Notes under the pieces: generated by a model
Databases searched by the model: none
The model's input: only the letters and a program-made list of their open reading frames with translations
What the model was told of the DNA's origin: nothing
Shown here: positions 1-8,277 of the stretch, one piece after another
Layout of the letters: the number at the start of each line of letters is the position of its first letter
Numbering within the stretch: the stretch's first letter is position 1
Assembly (NCBI RefSeq): GCF_026241255.1
Contig: NZ_JAPHNC010000004.1
Span: 124,001 to 188,000, forward strand
Source of the DNA: Helicobacter sp. MIT 21-1697
Lineage (GTDB): Bacteria > Campylobacterota > Campylobacteria > Campylobacterales > Helicobacteraceae
Length of the DNA stretch: 64,000 nucleotides
Reading direction: 5' to 3'
Program-made: the position numbers and the translations under genes

Positions 1-1
1 A

Positions 2-532
2 GGAGGTCTTATGGGAGCAGCCTTTAGTGGGATAATTGTTGATACGCTTTCTTCTCAAATTCTTCTTTTGTTGTTCTTGTTTCTCTCTTGTGTGAGTTTT
101 TACAAATATGCCTTTGATGTCAAAACGACCGCCAATCCCACTCCACCTATTACAAACCCACTGAAACAAAAGATTCTTATGATTATCGCTGGTTTTCTTA
201 CCGGAATTTTTGCTGTGAGTTTGGGCGTAGGTGGAGGACTCATTCTTGCACCTATACTTGCATATTATCTTGGATTTGATTCTAAAAAAGTAGTGCCCAT
301 TTCACTTTTCTTTATTATTTTTGCTTCTGTATCAGGGAGCATTTCACTTGCCACTCACGATTTGATTGATTTTCAATCAGGCTTAATTGTTGGGCTTTCA
401 TCAATGTTTGGTGTGGGTTGTGGTATCTACCTTATGAGCAAGGTTACATTGAATAATCATCGCTATGCGCTTATCGGTATTTACGCATTGTCCATTCTAT
501 TGACATTGTGGAAAGTTTTTTTAGAGTTTTGA
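2..532 (+). CDS. TSUP (TauE/SafE) family membrane permease, C-terminal part
   Basis: Polytopic inner-membrane protein of the TSUP family, whose members move sulfite, organosulfur or other small anions; the substrate cannot be told here. The visible part holds one hydrophobic helix (about residues 15-35 from the ATG at 11), a polar linker, then the glycine-rich signature GVGGGLILAPILAYYLGF that opens the second half of TSUP proteins, followed by further helices to the end. Family members are usually near 250 residues and only about 175 are visible, so the gene probably begins left of the window. The AGGAGG before the ATG at 11 looks like a ribosome site, but it also reads in frame as Gly-Gly-Leu. 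A genuinely short protein starting at 11 cannot be excluded. Confidence 0.75.
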   Translation, partial: GGLMGAAFSGIIVDTLSSQILLLLFLFLSCVSFYKYAFDVKTTANPTPPITNPLKQKILMIIAGFLTGIFAVSLGVGGGLILAPILAYYLGFDSKKVVPISLFFIIFASVSGSISLATHDLIDFQSGLIVGLSSMFGVGCGIYLMSKVTLNNHRYALIGIYALSILLTLWKVFLEF

Positions 533-561
533 TTTAGGCATTTGAGAATCATTTTATAAAA

Positions 562-576
562 TAAGAATAATTATTA
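562..576. promoter_or_regulatory. Fur-box-like site upstream of hugZ
   Basis: TAAGAATAATTATTA differs at one position from the 15-bp inverted repeat TAATAATnATTATTA described for Helicobacter Fur. It lies about 220 bp before hugZ, an iron-acquisition gene, in a gap with no other gene. The local sequence is very AT-rich, so chance resemblance is possible, and no clear -10 element can be paired with it. Confidence 0.45.
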
Positions 577-720
577 ATTTATATTTAAGCTTTTTTATAT
601 TAAAATGAGATTTGTTTTTAAAATATGATTTCTAACAAAATCTAAAGATGATAAAATCTGGGTGATTTGGTAGGGTTGGGTGGGTTAGAAGCATCTTTTC
701 TTTCCTTATTTGTTGTTTGA

Positions 721-767
721 TTGCATTGATAGGCTACCTTAAATTTTTATAGGTAGCTTCTATGCAA
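721..767 (+). other. Two-step hairpin in the hugZ leader
   Basis: An inner 7-bp stem (GCTACCT at 733-739 with AGGTAGC at 751-757) sits inside an outer 6-bp stem (TTGCAT at 721-726 with ATGCAA at 762-767). It ends about 30 bp before the hugZ start codon and has no T-run, so it looks like a leader structure and not a terminator. Function unknown. Confidence 0.35.
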
Positions 768-798
768 TAACTATTCAATTTTTAAAAAGGAGAAATTT

Positions 799-1578
799 AT
801 GAATTATCAAAGTATAATCGGACATATGAACCAACATCACAAAGATGAACTTATTGGTTTGTGTAAAAAGTATGGCGACCCAAGCACTTTGAAAAATGCT
901 CACATACAAAATGTTTCGCTTGTAAATGTGGATTTTGAAGGTTTAGATATTGTCTATAATGACAACATATCGTTGCGCGTAGAGTTTCCAAAAAAAGCAG
1001 ATGAACATACACTTAAAGATGCGATTATTGCATTATGTCAAGGAGCAAAAGCATCTGATATACATACCATAAGTGATGAAATTGCGCAATTTAAAAAAGA
1101 ATTTGGCTCTATTTTGATTGCAAGTATTGATAAAGAAGGTAATGCAATTTGTTCTTACGCACCTCTTATGCAGATTGAAAATAAAGCCTATATTTATATC
1201 AGTGAGGTTGCGGAGCATTTTCATAGCATCGCTGCCAATCCTTCTAAAATTGAGGTAATGTTTTTAGAAGATGAATGTAAGGCAAAATCCGTGATTTTAC
1301 GCAAGAGGTTGAAATATCGCGCTCAAGCTCGTTTTATAGAACGTGATAATCAAGAATTTGAGCAAGCGCTCAATAGTTTAGAATCTGCAATGGGAGGAGC
1401 TGGAGGCATTAAAACTATTCGTCAAATGAGTGATTTTCATCTGATAGAATTGCAATTAGGATTAGGACGATTTGTAAAAGGATTCGGGCAGGCTTATGAT
1501 ATTTTACCAAATGGTGAAATTAAGCAAGTTGGCGGAAGTGGCAATCCTCATTCTAAAACAAACCCGCATAGTTCTTAA
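799..1578 (+). CDS. hugZ: Heme oxygenase, HugZ family
   Basis: Cytoplasmic heme-degrading enzyme that frees iron from heme, using a split beta-barrel related to pyridoxamine-phosphate oxidases and not the helical HemO fold. The N-terminus carries the HMNxHHxDEL pattern of the DUF2470-like region. The barrel spans roughly residues 85-235. Histidines near the C-terminus (about 251 and 257) lie where H. pylori HugZ has its heme-binding tail histidine. At 259 residues it matches the family. The ATG is preceded by AAAAAGGAGAAATTT. It is monocistronic, with a Fur-box-like sequence about 220 bp upstream, so iron repression is likely but not shown. Confidence 0.9.
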   Translation: MNYQSIIGHMNQHHKDELIGLCKKYGDPSTLKNAHIQNVSLVNVDFEGLDIVYNDNISLRVEFPKKADEHTLKDAIIALCQGAKASDIHTISDEIAQFKKEFGSILIASIDKEGNAICSYAPLMQIENKAYIYISEVAEHFHSIAANPSKIEVMFLEDECKAKSVILRKRLKYRAQARFIERDNQEFEQALNSLESAMGGAGGIKTIRQMSDFHLIELQLGLGRFVKGFGQAYDILPNGEIKQVGGSGNPHSKTNPHSS

Positions 1579-1653
1579 CTTCTTTCTTGCCTTAGTATTT
1601 TGAATCTGAAATGATTGTGTTATCATTGCATTATTCATAAACAAAGGCAGAGT

Positions 1654-2919
1654 GTGGCTAAAAAAGATGTTTATAAGCTGACATATAATACTTTTGATAC
1701 TCTATTTGAGTTAAGAGATACTCTCGCTTCCTCTCTTGTTCCATTGAAGCAAACGCACAATTTGCTTGGATTTTCTGGTGGGGTAGATTCCACAGCACTT
1801 TTTTTTCTTTTGCTTGAGTGTGAGATTTCCTTTGATATTGCCATTGTGCATTATCATACCCGCCCACAAGCCGATGATGAAGTAGCTTATGCCAAAGAGC
1901 TTGCTGCTACTTATAATAAGCTTTGTTTTGTGGCGCACGCACCGCATTTTGATACAAATTTTGAACATAATGCACGTTCTTTTCGCTTTGACTTTTTTCG
2001 GTCTTTGATTACCAAACATTGCTATACACATCTTTTGCTTGCTCATCAGCTTAATGACCGCTTAGAGTGGTTGCTTATGCAGCTTACAAAAGGTGCAGGA
2101 CTTGGGAATCTGCTAGGTTTTTCAGATGAGCGATACAATGATGATGAGTCTTTTACTCACTATACAATCGTGCGTCCTTTAGAATCTATGCCCAAAAATG
2201 CATTGTATAGATTCTGTAAAGAGCGCGGAATAAAGTATTTTGAAGATAGTAGTAATCAAGATAAGACTTTTAGGCGAAATTATTTTAGATATGAGTTTTG
2301 TGATAAATTAGTCAATGAGTTTAGCACAGGCATTGCACGCACTCTATCGTATCTTCAACGCGATAAGCAGAGTCTTGAAAATATGCTTTATGCGAATACT
2401 TTAGAGCTAGAATCCTTGCAAGAGCAAATTCAAAAACAAATATATAATGTAAATGTTCCATTGCATACTCATCATATACGTTGCATAATTTTTAGTATCC
2501 ACAAAGTAAGGGCGCAAAATGATGACAATTTACTTTTGCTTTTTTGTGATAAGGTAGCTAAACGATGTGGATATGTGTTGAGTGCGGCTCAAAGAGAAGA
2601 GATAAGCAAAAGTAACTTTAATTGCAAAATTGCTCATCTTATTATCACAAGTAATGCTCATAGAATCTATATTGCACAAGATTTTATCAATATGTATAAA
2701 ATAGTAACACAAGGTCCTATGTCAAAAAAATTTAAAATATGTTGTGCATCTCATTGTGTGCCACCAAAGCTTCGTTTATTGCTGTGGGCGGAATTTTGTG
2801 CTTGGGAAATGCTACATAAAACTACGCATAGAGATTCTTATTATTTGGTAAATGAACAAACAAGCCAACACACTTTTAGCCATTTTATGACAAAAATAGA
2901 CCACTTTTTTACTTTTTAA
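1654..2919 (+). CDS. tilS: tRNA(Ile)-lysidine synthase TilS
   Basis: Attaches lysine to C34 of tRNA-Ile(CAU) so that it reads AUA; normally essential. The PP-loop SGGVDST lies about 40 residues from the N-terminus and is followed by the typical HYHTRP, LLAHQLNDRLEW and DSSNQDKTFRRN blocks of the N-terminal ATPase domain. The C-terminal 200 residues are divergent, as is common in this phylum. I place the start at GTG 1654, preceded by AAAGGCAGAGT, because the in-frame extension upstream to 1615 (Cys- and His-rich, no ribosome site) does not resemble TilS. The exact start is uncertain. Confidence 0.88.
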   Translation: MAKKDVYKLTYNTFDTLFELRDTLASSLVPLKQTHNLLGFSGGVDSTALFFLLLECEISFDIAIVHYHTRPQADDEVAYAKELAATYNKLCFVAHAPHFDTNFEHNARSFRFDFFRSLITKHCYTHLLLAHQLNDRLEWLLMQLTKGAGLGNLLGFSDERYNDDESFTHYTIVRPLESMPKNALYRFCKERGIKYFEDSSNQDKTFRRNYFRYEFCDKLVNEFSTGIARTLSYLQRDKQSLENMLYANTLELESLQEQIQKQIYNVNVPLHTHHIRCIIFSIHKVRAQNDDNLLLLFCDKVAKRCGYVLSAAQREEISKSNFNCKIAHLIITSNAHRIYIAQDFINMYKIVTQGPMSKKFKICCASHCVPPKLRLLLWAEFCAWEMLHKTTHRDSYYLVNEQTSQHTFSHFMTKIDHFFTF

Positions 2920-2975
2920 AAAAGTTTTGTTGTTTTTTTATTAACTTTTTAAGGTAGCTATAACTTCAAAGGCAT

Positions 2976-2981
2976 TACAAT
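2976..2981 (+). promoter_or_regulatory. Candidate -10 box of the cco operon
   Basis: TACAAT about 43 bp before the ccoN ATG, at a fitting distance for a short leader. The -35 region is not recognisable, as is usual in Helicobacter. The following leader contains a near-perfect inverted repeat (TGAAATTTG and CAAATTCA). Confidence 0.35.
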
Positions 2982-3023
2982 GAAATTTGTATTTCAAATT
3001 CATAAAAGGACAAGGAGACTGCA

Positions 3024-4487
3024 ATGCAGACAAATACACTAGAGTATGATTACTCAATAGCTAAGTTATTTGTTTTTTCTGCGATGGCTTTTGGATTTGT
3101 AGGGCTGCTCATCGGGGTAGTGATTGCATTTCAAATGGCATTCCCAGATTTAAACTATTTAGCTTCAGAATATGGAACTTTTGGTAGGCTTCGACCACTT
3201 CATACCAATGGTATTATTTATGGTTTTACATTGAGCGGGATTTGGGCTTCGTGGTATTACTTAGGGCAAAGGGTGCTTAAAATTACATATAAAGAGCATT
3301 GTTTTTTACGCGCAGTAGGCTTAGCACATTTTTGGATTTATATTGTGCTTATGGCTCTTGCAGTAGTTACACTTTTTGCTGGATTAACACAATCCAAAGA
3401 ATACTCTGAACTTATTTGGCCTCTTGATATTCTTGTAGTTGTTGTGTGGGTATTATGGGGTGTGAGCCTTTTTGGAAGTATGGGTGTAAGACGCGAGCAG
3501 ACAATTTATATTTCATTGTGGTATTTTATTGCTACTTTTGTAGGAATTTCTGCTCTTTATATTTTTAATAATCTTGCAGTTCCAACTTACTTTATCGCAG
3601 GTATAGGAAGTATCTTGCATTCAATTTCATTTTATGCAGGGACAAATGATGCTATGGTGCAATGGTGGTGGGGGCATAATGCCGTTGCATTCGTTTTTAC
3701 TTCAGGTATTATTGGGTTAATCTATTACTTTCTACCTAAAGAATCTGGGCAACCTATCTTCTCATATAAACTTACTTTATTCTCATTCTGGGGACTTATG
3801 TTTATTTATATTTGGGCAGGTGGGCATCACTTAATTTATTCAACAACACCTGATTGGATTCAAACACTTGGTTCTGTATTCTCTGTTATTTTGATTTTGC
3901 CTTCGTGGGGGACAGCTATCAATATGCTTTTAACAATGCGTGGGCAATGGCATCAAATTAAAGAATCTCCAATGATCAAATTCCTTATTCTTGCTTCAAC
4001 TTGGTATATGCTGACAACGCTTGAAGGACCAATTCAATCTATTCGTTCAGTCAATGGTTTGGCTCACTTTACAGATTGGATTATTGGACACGTTCATGAT
4101 GCAGCACTTGGTTGGGTAGGATTTATGATTATCGCAGCGTGCTTCCATATGGTGCCTCGCATATTTAAACGCGAACTTTATTCTAAAAAACTTATGGATG
4201 CACAATTTTGGATTATGACAACAGGGATTATCCTTTACTTCTCAAGTATGTGGATTGCAGGTATCACACAGGGTATGATGTGGAGAGATGTTGATGATAA
4301 TGGAAATCTTACATATAGTTTTATCAACACAGTTGTTTCGCTTTTCCCATATTATCTTATCCGTGCAATTGGTGGTTTGATGTATTTGGTAGGCTTTATA
4401 ATGTTTATTTACAACATTCTTATGACAATTTCATCAGGCAGGGTGCTTGAAAAAGAACCCCAAAATGCTACTCCGATGGCAGCGTAA
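3024..4487 (+). CDS. ccoN: cbb3-type cytochrome c oxidase subunit I
   Basis: Catalytic heme-copper subunit of the high-affinity terminal oxidase used for microaerobic respiration; it reduces O2 to water and pumps protons across the inner membrane. It is 487 residues, nearly all membrane helices. The heme and copper ligand regions are visible: HTNGIIYG near the N-terminus, WWGHNAVAFVFT, GGHHLIYSTTPDW with the paired His for CuB, and GHVHDAALGW for the two hemes. The ribosome site is AAGGAGACTGCA before the ATG. It is first in the ccoNOQP operon. Confidence 0.97.
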   Translation: MQTNTLEYDYSIAKLFVFSAMAFGFVGLLIGVVIAFQMAFPDLNYLASEYGTFGRLRPLHTNGIIYGFTLSGIWASWYYLGQRVLKITYKEHCFLRAVGLAHFWIYIVLMALAVVTLFAGLTQSKEYSELIWPLDILVVVVWVLWGVSLFGSMGVRREQTIYISLWYFIATFVGISALYIFNNLAVPTYFIAGIGSILHSISFYAGTNDAMVQWWWGHNAVAFVFTSGIIGLIYYFLPKESGQPIFSYKLTLFSFWGLMFIYIWAGGHHLIYSTTPDWIQTLGSVFSVILILPSWGTAINMLLTMRGQWHQIKESPMIKFLILASTWYMLTTLEGPIQSIRSVNGLAHFTDWIIGHVHDAALGWVGFMIIAACFHMVPRIFKRELYSKKLMDAQFWIMTTGIILYFSSMWIAGITQGMMWRDVDDNGNLTYSFINTVVSLFPYYLIRAIGGLMYLVGFIMFIYNILMTISSGRVLEKEPQNATPMAA

Positions 4488-4502
4488 AGGAGGAATGAGA
4501 AT

Positions 4503-5243
4503 ATGTTTAGTTTTTTAGAGAGAAATCCATTCTTTTTCACGGTTGCATTTTTGTTGGTGTTTTCTATCGCAGGGTTAGTAGAGGTTTTGCCCGGTTTTGC
4601 AAAAAAGGCTCAACCTATTGAAGGCTTAAAGCCTTATTCTTTGCTTGAAACTGCAGGACGACAAGTATATATTGCAGAGGGTTGTTATAATTGCCATTCG
4701 CAGCTTATTCGTCCATTTAAGGCTGAAACAGACCGATATGGTGCTTATAGTTTAAGTGGTGAATATGCTTATGATAGACCATTCTTGTGGGGTTCAAAGC
4801 GCACAGGTCCAGATTTACATAGGGTAGGTGATAGTCGTAAAGCAGCAGATTGGCACGATGGACATATGAGAGACCCGAAATCGCGTGTGCCCGGCTCAAT
4901 TATGCCAGCGTATGAGCATCTTTATACAAAAAATGCTGACTTTGAAACTGCCTTTGCAGAGGCTTATACACAAAAAGTTGTTTTTGGTGTGCCTTATGAT
5001 ACAGAAGGTGGAGTGCAAATTGGCGCACAATCTTATGACAAAAATGATCTTGCAACGCTTTCTAAAGCAAGGGAAATTTTTATGCAAGAAGCTAAAGTAG
5101 TTGTTGATGAAATGATAAGCCAAGATGTCAAAGATGCCTTTGAGCAAGGAGAGGTAAAGCAAATCGTTGCGCTCATTGCTTATATGAATAGTCTTGGACA
5201 ATCGCGCCGCACTGCTACACAAGTATCGCGAGCAGCACAATGA
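4503..5243 (+). CDS. ccoO: cbb3-type cytochrome c oxidase subunit II, monoheme
   Basis: Membrane-anchored monoheme cytochrome c that passes electrons to CcoN. It has one N-terminal membrane helix (about residues 10-30) and a periplasmic domain with a single heme site, CYNCHSQ, near residue 60. IMPAYEHL supplies the distal Met ligand. It lies 15 bp after ccoN, preceded by AAAGGAGGAATGAGAAT, and its stop overlaps the ccoQ start (ATGA). Length and context leave little doubt. Confidence 0.96.
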   Translation: MFSFLERNPFFFTVAFLLVFSIAGLVEVLPGFAKKAQPIEGLKPYSLLETAGRQVYIAEGCYNCHSQLIRPFKAETDRYGAYSLSGEYAYDRPFLWGSKRTGPDLHRVGDSRKAADWHDGHMRDPKSRVPGSIMPAYEHLYTKNADFETAFAEAYTQKVVFGVPYDTEGGVQIGAQSYDKNDLATLSKAREIFMQEAKVVVDEMISQDVKDAFEQGEVKQIVALIAYMNSLGQSRRTATQVSRAAQ

Positions 5244-5467
5244 TAGATACTACACTTTTGGAGTTTATTGTTGCTTATCAGAAAGAGATTTATCTTGCAG
5301 TTACGCTTTTGCTTGTAGTATTTTTGTATGGATATGTTTATCATTTATATTCTTCACAAGCTAAAGGTGTAAAAGATTATGAAAAATATGCTAATCTTGC
5401 TCTGAATGATAGTCTTGATGATGAGCTCATTGAACCACGAACACACAATGAAAGGGGAACTAGATGA
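5240..5467 (+). CDS. ccoQ: cbb3 oxidase small subunit CcoQ
   Basis: Small single-helix subunit (75 residues) thought to stabilise the oxidase complex. One hydrophobic segment at about residues 17-35, then a charged cytoplasmic tail. It is translationally coupled on both sides by ATGA overlaps with ccoO and ccoP. Assignment rests mainly on position, size and topology, since CcoQ sequences are poorly conserved. Confidence 0.88.
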   Translation: MIDTTLLEFIVAYQKEIYLAVTLLLVVFLYGYVYHLYSSQAKGVKDYEKYANLALNDSLDDELIEPRTHNERGTR

Positions 5468-6336
5468 ATTGGTCAGATAATATAACAATACTAGGGTTAA
5501 TAGGTGCTTTTGTTATCTTAATCCTTACTATTTTTGTAATAAGCGTATATCTTAAAAAGATTAAAGATGGCAAGGCTGAAGGAGAATTAACAAGCGAAAG
5601 CTGGGACGGCATAGGAGAACAGACAAACAATCTCCCTGTTGGCTGGGCTGCCTGTTTTTTGGGTGTGCTTATTTGGGGCTTTTGGTATATCTTTTTAGGA
5701 TACCCACTCAATGCTTACTCACAAATTGGAGAATACAACCAAGAAGTGCAAAGCTATAATCAAAAATATGCTTCTACTTGGGAAAACCTAAGCGGAGAGG
5801 AGCTTGGCAGTATGGGACAAAGTATTTTCTTGGTGCAATGCTCTCAATGCCACGGAATCACAGCAGAGGGTATGAATGGTAAGGCAAAAGATCTTACAAA
5901 ATGGACTAAAGAAGAGGGTATTATTGAGGTCATTAAAGAAGGAAGCAAAGGCTTAGACTATATAGCTGGTGAAATGGCACCTGTATCTGTAAATGATAGC
6001 GAAGCAAAAGCAATCGCAGCCTATGTTATGCAAGATATTTCAAGCACTAAGAACACTAAGTATCCACTTGAGGTGAGCAAAGGTAAAGAACTCTTTGCAA
6101 TACATTGTGCGGCTTGCCACGGAGATGAAGGTAAGGGCAATGGTGGCGGTGTAGATGGATTTGCACCTGATTTGACTAAATATGGGACAGCAGATTTTCT
6201 TGCAGAAGTGCTTACAAAAGGTAAAAAAGGCGTAATTGGCGTTATGCCTTCATTTGAATATGCAAACTTTGCGCCAAGCCAAAAAGAAGCGCTTAATGTG
6301 TATATTCGCTCTTTAAATTTATCTGAAGCGGAATAA
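5464..6336 (+). CDS. ccoP: cbb3-type cytochrome c oxidase subunit III, diheme
   Basis: Diheme cytochrome c that receives electrons from the bc1 complex or soluble cytochromes. It has two hydrophobic segments (about residues 8-28 and 58-78) and then two cytochrome c domains with heme sites CSQCHG (about residue 120) and CAACHG (about residue 215). At 290 residues it is of normal length. The start overlaps the ccoQ stop. A ribosome site, AAAGGAG, follows it for the next small gene, so the operon continues. Confidence 0.96.
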   Translation: MNWSDNITILGLIGAFVILILTIFVISVYLKKIKDGKAEGELTSESWDGIGEQTNNLPVGWAACFLGVLIWGFWYIFLGYPLNAYSQIGEYNQEVQSYNQKYASTWENLSGEELGSMGQSIFLVQCSQCHGITAEGMNGKAKDLTKWTKEEGIIEVIKEGSKGLDYIAGEMAPVSVNDSEAKAIAAYVMQDISSTKNTKYPLEVSKGKELFAIHCAACHGDEGKGNGGGVDGFAPDLTKYGTADFLAEVLTKGKKGVIGVMPSFEYANFAPSQKEALNVYIRSLNLSEAE

Positions 6337-6347
6337 AGGAGATTGTT

Positions 6348-6548
6348 ATGAATGGTTTATTTGGAATCAATGGTTTAACAGGGTTTATTATCGCTGTGGT
6401 GCTTTTGCTTAGTATCGTTGCGGGATTAGGTACTTGTGCTATTCTTACACAAAAATCTGTGGCAACAGATTATTACAAGATTGAACAAGTAGATTCAATT
6501 AAGCAAATTGACATTGAAAATGCACAATACCGCACAAGTGCAGAATAG
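6348..6548 (+). CDS. DUF4006 family small membrane protein
   Basis: Sixty-six residues with one strong membrane helix (about residues 10-33) and a polar tail. It fits the DUF4006 family, which in this phylum follows ccoP. No biochemical role is known to me; position suggests assembly or stability of the cbb3 oxidase. Good ribosome site (AAAGGAGATTGTT) 12 bp after ccoP. Confidence 0.75.
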   Translation: MNGLFGINGLTGFIIAVVLLLSIVAGLGTCAILTQKSVATDYYKIEQVDSIKQIDIENAQYRTSAE

Positions 6549-6557
6549 GAGGCAGGT

Positions 6558-6665
6558 ATGAAACTTACACTTATTGAAAAGCTTCTTGGGACATTGCTTA
6601 TTGTCACTATTGTGATGACAATCGTCATTCCTTTTATTCCTGATTTCTTTTTGCATTTGGTTTAA
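6558..6665 (+). CDS. 35-residue single-helix microprotein in the cco operon
   Basis: ATG at 6558 is preceded by AGGAGGCAGGT, one of the strongest ribosome sites in the region. The product has a short charged start (MKLTLIEKL), a hydrophobic helix of about 22 residues and a short end. It sits 9 bp after the DUF4006 gene and 3 bp before the next gene. Campylobacter species also carry very small ORFs here, as I recall. Likely a cbb3-associated small membrane protein; function unknown. Confidence 0.65.
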   Translation: MKLTLIEKLLGTLLIVTIVMTIVIPFIPDFFLHLV

Positions 6666-6668
6666 TAA

Positions 6669-7337
6669 ATGCTCTTGCTACTAGGGAGACTAATATGTAT
6701 TAGTCTCTTGGTTGCCCTTACACTTGGTGCAGATGAGAACATTAAGGATTCTCACAATTATGTCCTTGATAATTCTGATTTGCTCCTTATACCTAAAAGT
6801 GTTGGCTTTATTGATACGCTTTCAAATGAGCTTTTCTCAAAAACTGGTTTTTCTTTATATGTTGCAGTTGTTGATAAAATCCCAGAGGATATAAAGGATA
6901 GGGTTATTGATGGGGATAACCTTGCCGAGCAAGATTTACAAAAACTCTATCGCAATAGATATAAAAAAGTCTTAACGCAAAACTTGCCGCAACCTTATGC
7001 ACTTCTTGTCTTTATGAGGGAAGATAAAAAAATGGATATTTTAAGTTCCGCACCTAAAGAATATTTTGATGAAGACAAGGTATATTATGAATATATGGTG
7101 CCGCTACTTCCAAAGGAGAAAGATGAGGTTCTTACACCACAGCTTATTTCTGCGATTATGCTCAATGGTTATTCAGAAGCTGCGGATATGATTGCAGCGC
7201 ATTTTGGGGTAAAACTAGAAAACAATATGCCTGTTGATGAAAGTGGAGGGCGAGAATTTGTGCGATTTAGTATGTATGCTATGATGCTTATTATGTTTGG
7301 TATTATCGGCGCGATTTATCTTATGCGCAAAAAATAG
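6669..7337 (+). CDS. TPM-domain-like periplasmic protein with C-terminal anchor
   Basis: Has an N-terminal signal-like helix (residues 1-20), a soluble domain of about 150 residues, and one C-terminal helix (about 200-218) followed by basic residues. The pattern ...DLLLIPKSVGFIDTL... then LYVAVVDK and YALLVFMRED resembles the TPM (TLP18.3/Psb32/MOLO-1) fold, here anchored by the C-terminal helix. It lies in the cco operon with very short spacing. A role in oxidase assembly or membrane-protein turnover is an inference from position only. Confidence 0.6.
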   Translation: MLLLLGRLICISLLVALTLGADENIKDSHNYVLDNSDLLLIPKSVGFIDTLSNELFSKTGFSLYVAVVDKIPEDIKDRVIDGDNLAEQDLQKLYRNRYKKVLTQNLPQPYALLVFMREDKKMDILSSAPKEYFDEDKVYYEYMVPLLPKEKDEVLTPQLISAIMLNGYSEAADMIAAHFGVKLENNMPVDESGGREFVRFSMYAMMLIMFGIIGAIYLMRKK

Positions 7338-7348
7338 AGGAGAGAGAA

Positions 7349-7981
7349 ATGAGAGAGAAAAACTACTGGCCCCACGCGATTGTTGGCATATTGCTTTTTG
7401 GGGTGTTTATGGTGAGTGTATCTATTACTATTGCGATGAAAAATCCTATCCAAGATGAAAACACTTATTTTGCAAAAAAACGCATTGTTGATGAAAATAT
7501 TAATGATATTATTAAGGAGCAAAACCTTTTTAGTGCAATGTATGATTATAGTATCTATTTGAGCAATGAGGGCAAAAGCTATGCACACAATACCTTTGTT
7601 TTTCCTTACAATGCACCCTCTCATCGTCCGGATATAAAATCTCAAATACCTCCTACTATTATCCCCCCTAATGGGGCAAGGATACATATAGAGATTGAGC
7701 CAAAAACGTCTGCGTATTCTATTGAAAACATACATCTTTTTTTGGATTCTATGCACGAAGCACATAAGATTCAGGATTTAGGTGAGATAGAAAATGTAAG
7801 GCAAGCAAGCAAGATGCTTAATAATCTCCTTTTAGGGCGATGGAAATTTGTGCTTGAAATAACCTATAAGGAAGATTCAGAGAATACATTACGAGAGCCA
7901 AAAACACATAAAGCCTATTTTGAATCCGAAGTTTTTATTAAAGATGTAAGCAACCAAGCTGTTAAAGAACGCTCAAAATGA
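7349..7981 (+). CDS. FixH/CcoH-like membrane protein
   Basis: An N-terminal membrane helix follows MREKNYWPHAIVG; the aromatic-Pro entry and single anchor are typical of FixH/CcoH proteins that help assemble cbb3 oxidase. The remaining 175 residues are predicted extracytoplasmic and longer than in classical FixH. It is placed after the oxidase genes, as in Campylobacter jejuni. The ribosome site is GAGGAGAGAGAA. Its stop codon overlaps the start of the first pseudopilin gene (ATGA), tying respiration genes and pseudopilin genes into one transcript. Confidence 0.65.
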   Translation: MREKNYWPHAIVGILLFGVFMVSVSITIAMKNPIQDENTYFAKKRIVDENINDIIKEQNLFSAMYDYSIYLSNEGKSYAHNTFVFPYNAPSHRPDIKSQIPPTIIPPNGARIHIEIEPKTSAYSIENIHLFLDSMHEAHKIQDLGEIENVRQASKMLNNLLLGRWKFVLEITYKEDSENTLREPKTHKAYFESEVFIKDVSNQAVKERSK

Positions 7982-8277
7982 AAACACAAACTCATCATTT
8001 CCATCAAGCCTTTTTGCTCCTTGATGCAGTTATGGGTATTTGTATTTGTGCAACTGCCTTGATTCTTACATTTGGATTTTTATATACATTTTCGCCCACA
8101 ACCAAGCTTTCTACTTATGATACCTACAAGCAGCTTTTGCTCTCACCTACGATAACCTCAATAACTTTGAATACACATTCTACGCCATCACTTACCTATG
8201 AGGTTTTTGAGCAAAGTTATACTGCTCCTCATAATTTTGAACTTTTACGATTTTATACACCCAAAGCCATTCGCTAA
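7978..8277 (+). CDS. Pseudopilin-like protein, CtsT-type cluster, first
   Basis: Ninety-nine residues with a short polar leader and then QAFLLLDAVMGICICATALI: a prepilin-type N-terminus with Asp in place of the usual Glu5 and Ala in place of the usual Gly before the cleavage point. A single hydrophobic helix is followed by a small periplasmic domain. It starts inside the stop of the FixH-like gene and ends on the start of the next (TAATG). A three-gene pseudopilin set of this kind is known in Campylobacter (ctsT region), where a type II secretion-like machine serves DNA uptake. Confidence 0.6.
   Translation: MKTQTHHFHQAFLLLDAVMGICICATALILTFGFLYTFSPTTKLSTYDTYKQLLLSPTITSITLNTHSTPSLTYEVFEQSYTAPHNFELLRFYTPKAIR

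Noticed and set aside
2903-2925. Inverted repeat ACTTTTTT/AAAAAAGT overlapping the tilS stop, followed by T-rich sequence
   Set aside because: Only A-T pairs except one at each end in a region of T- and A-runs; too weak to call a terminator.
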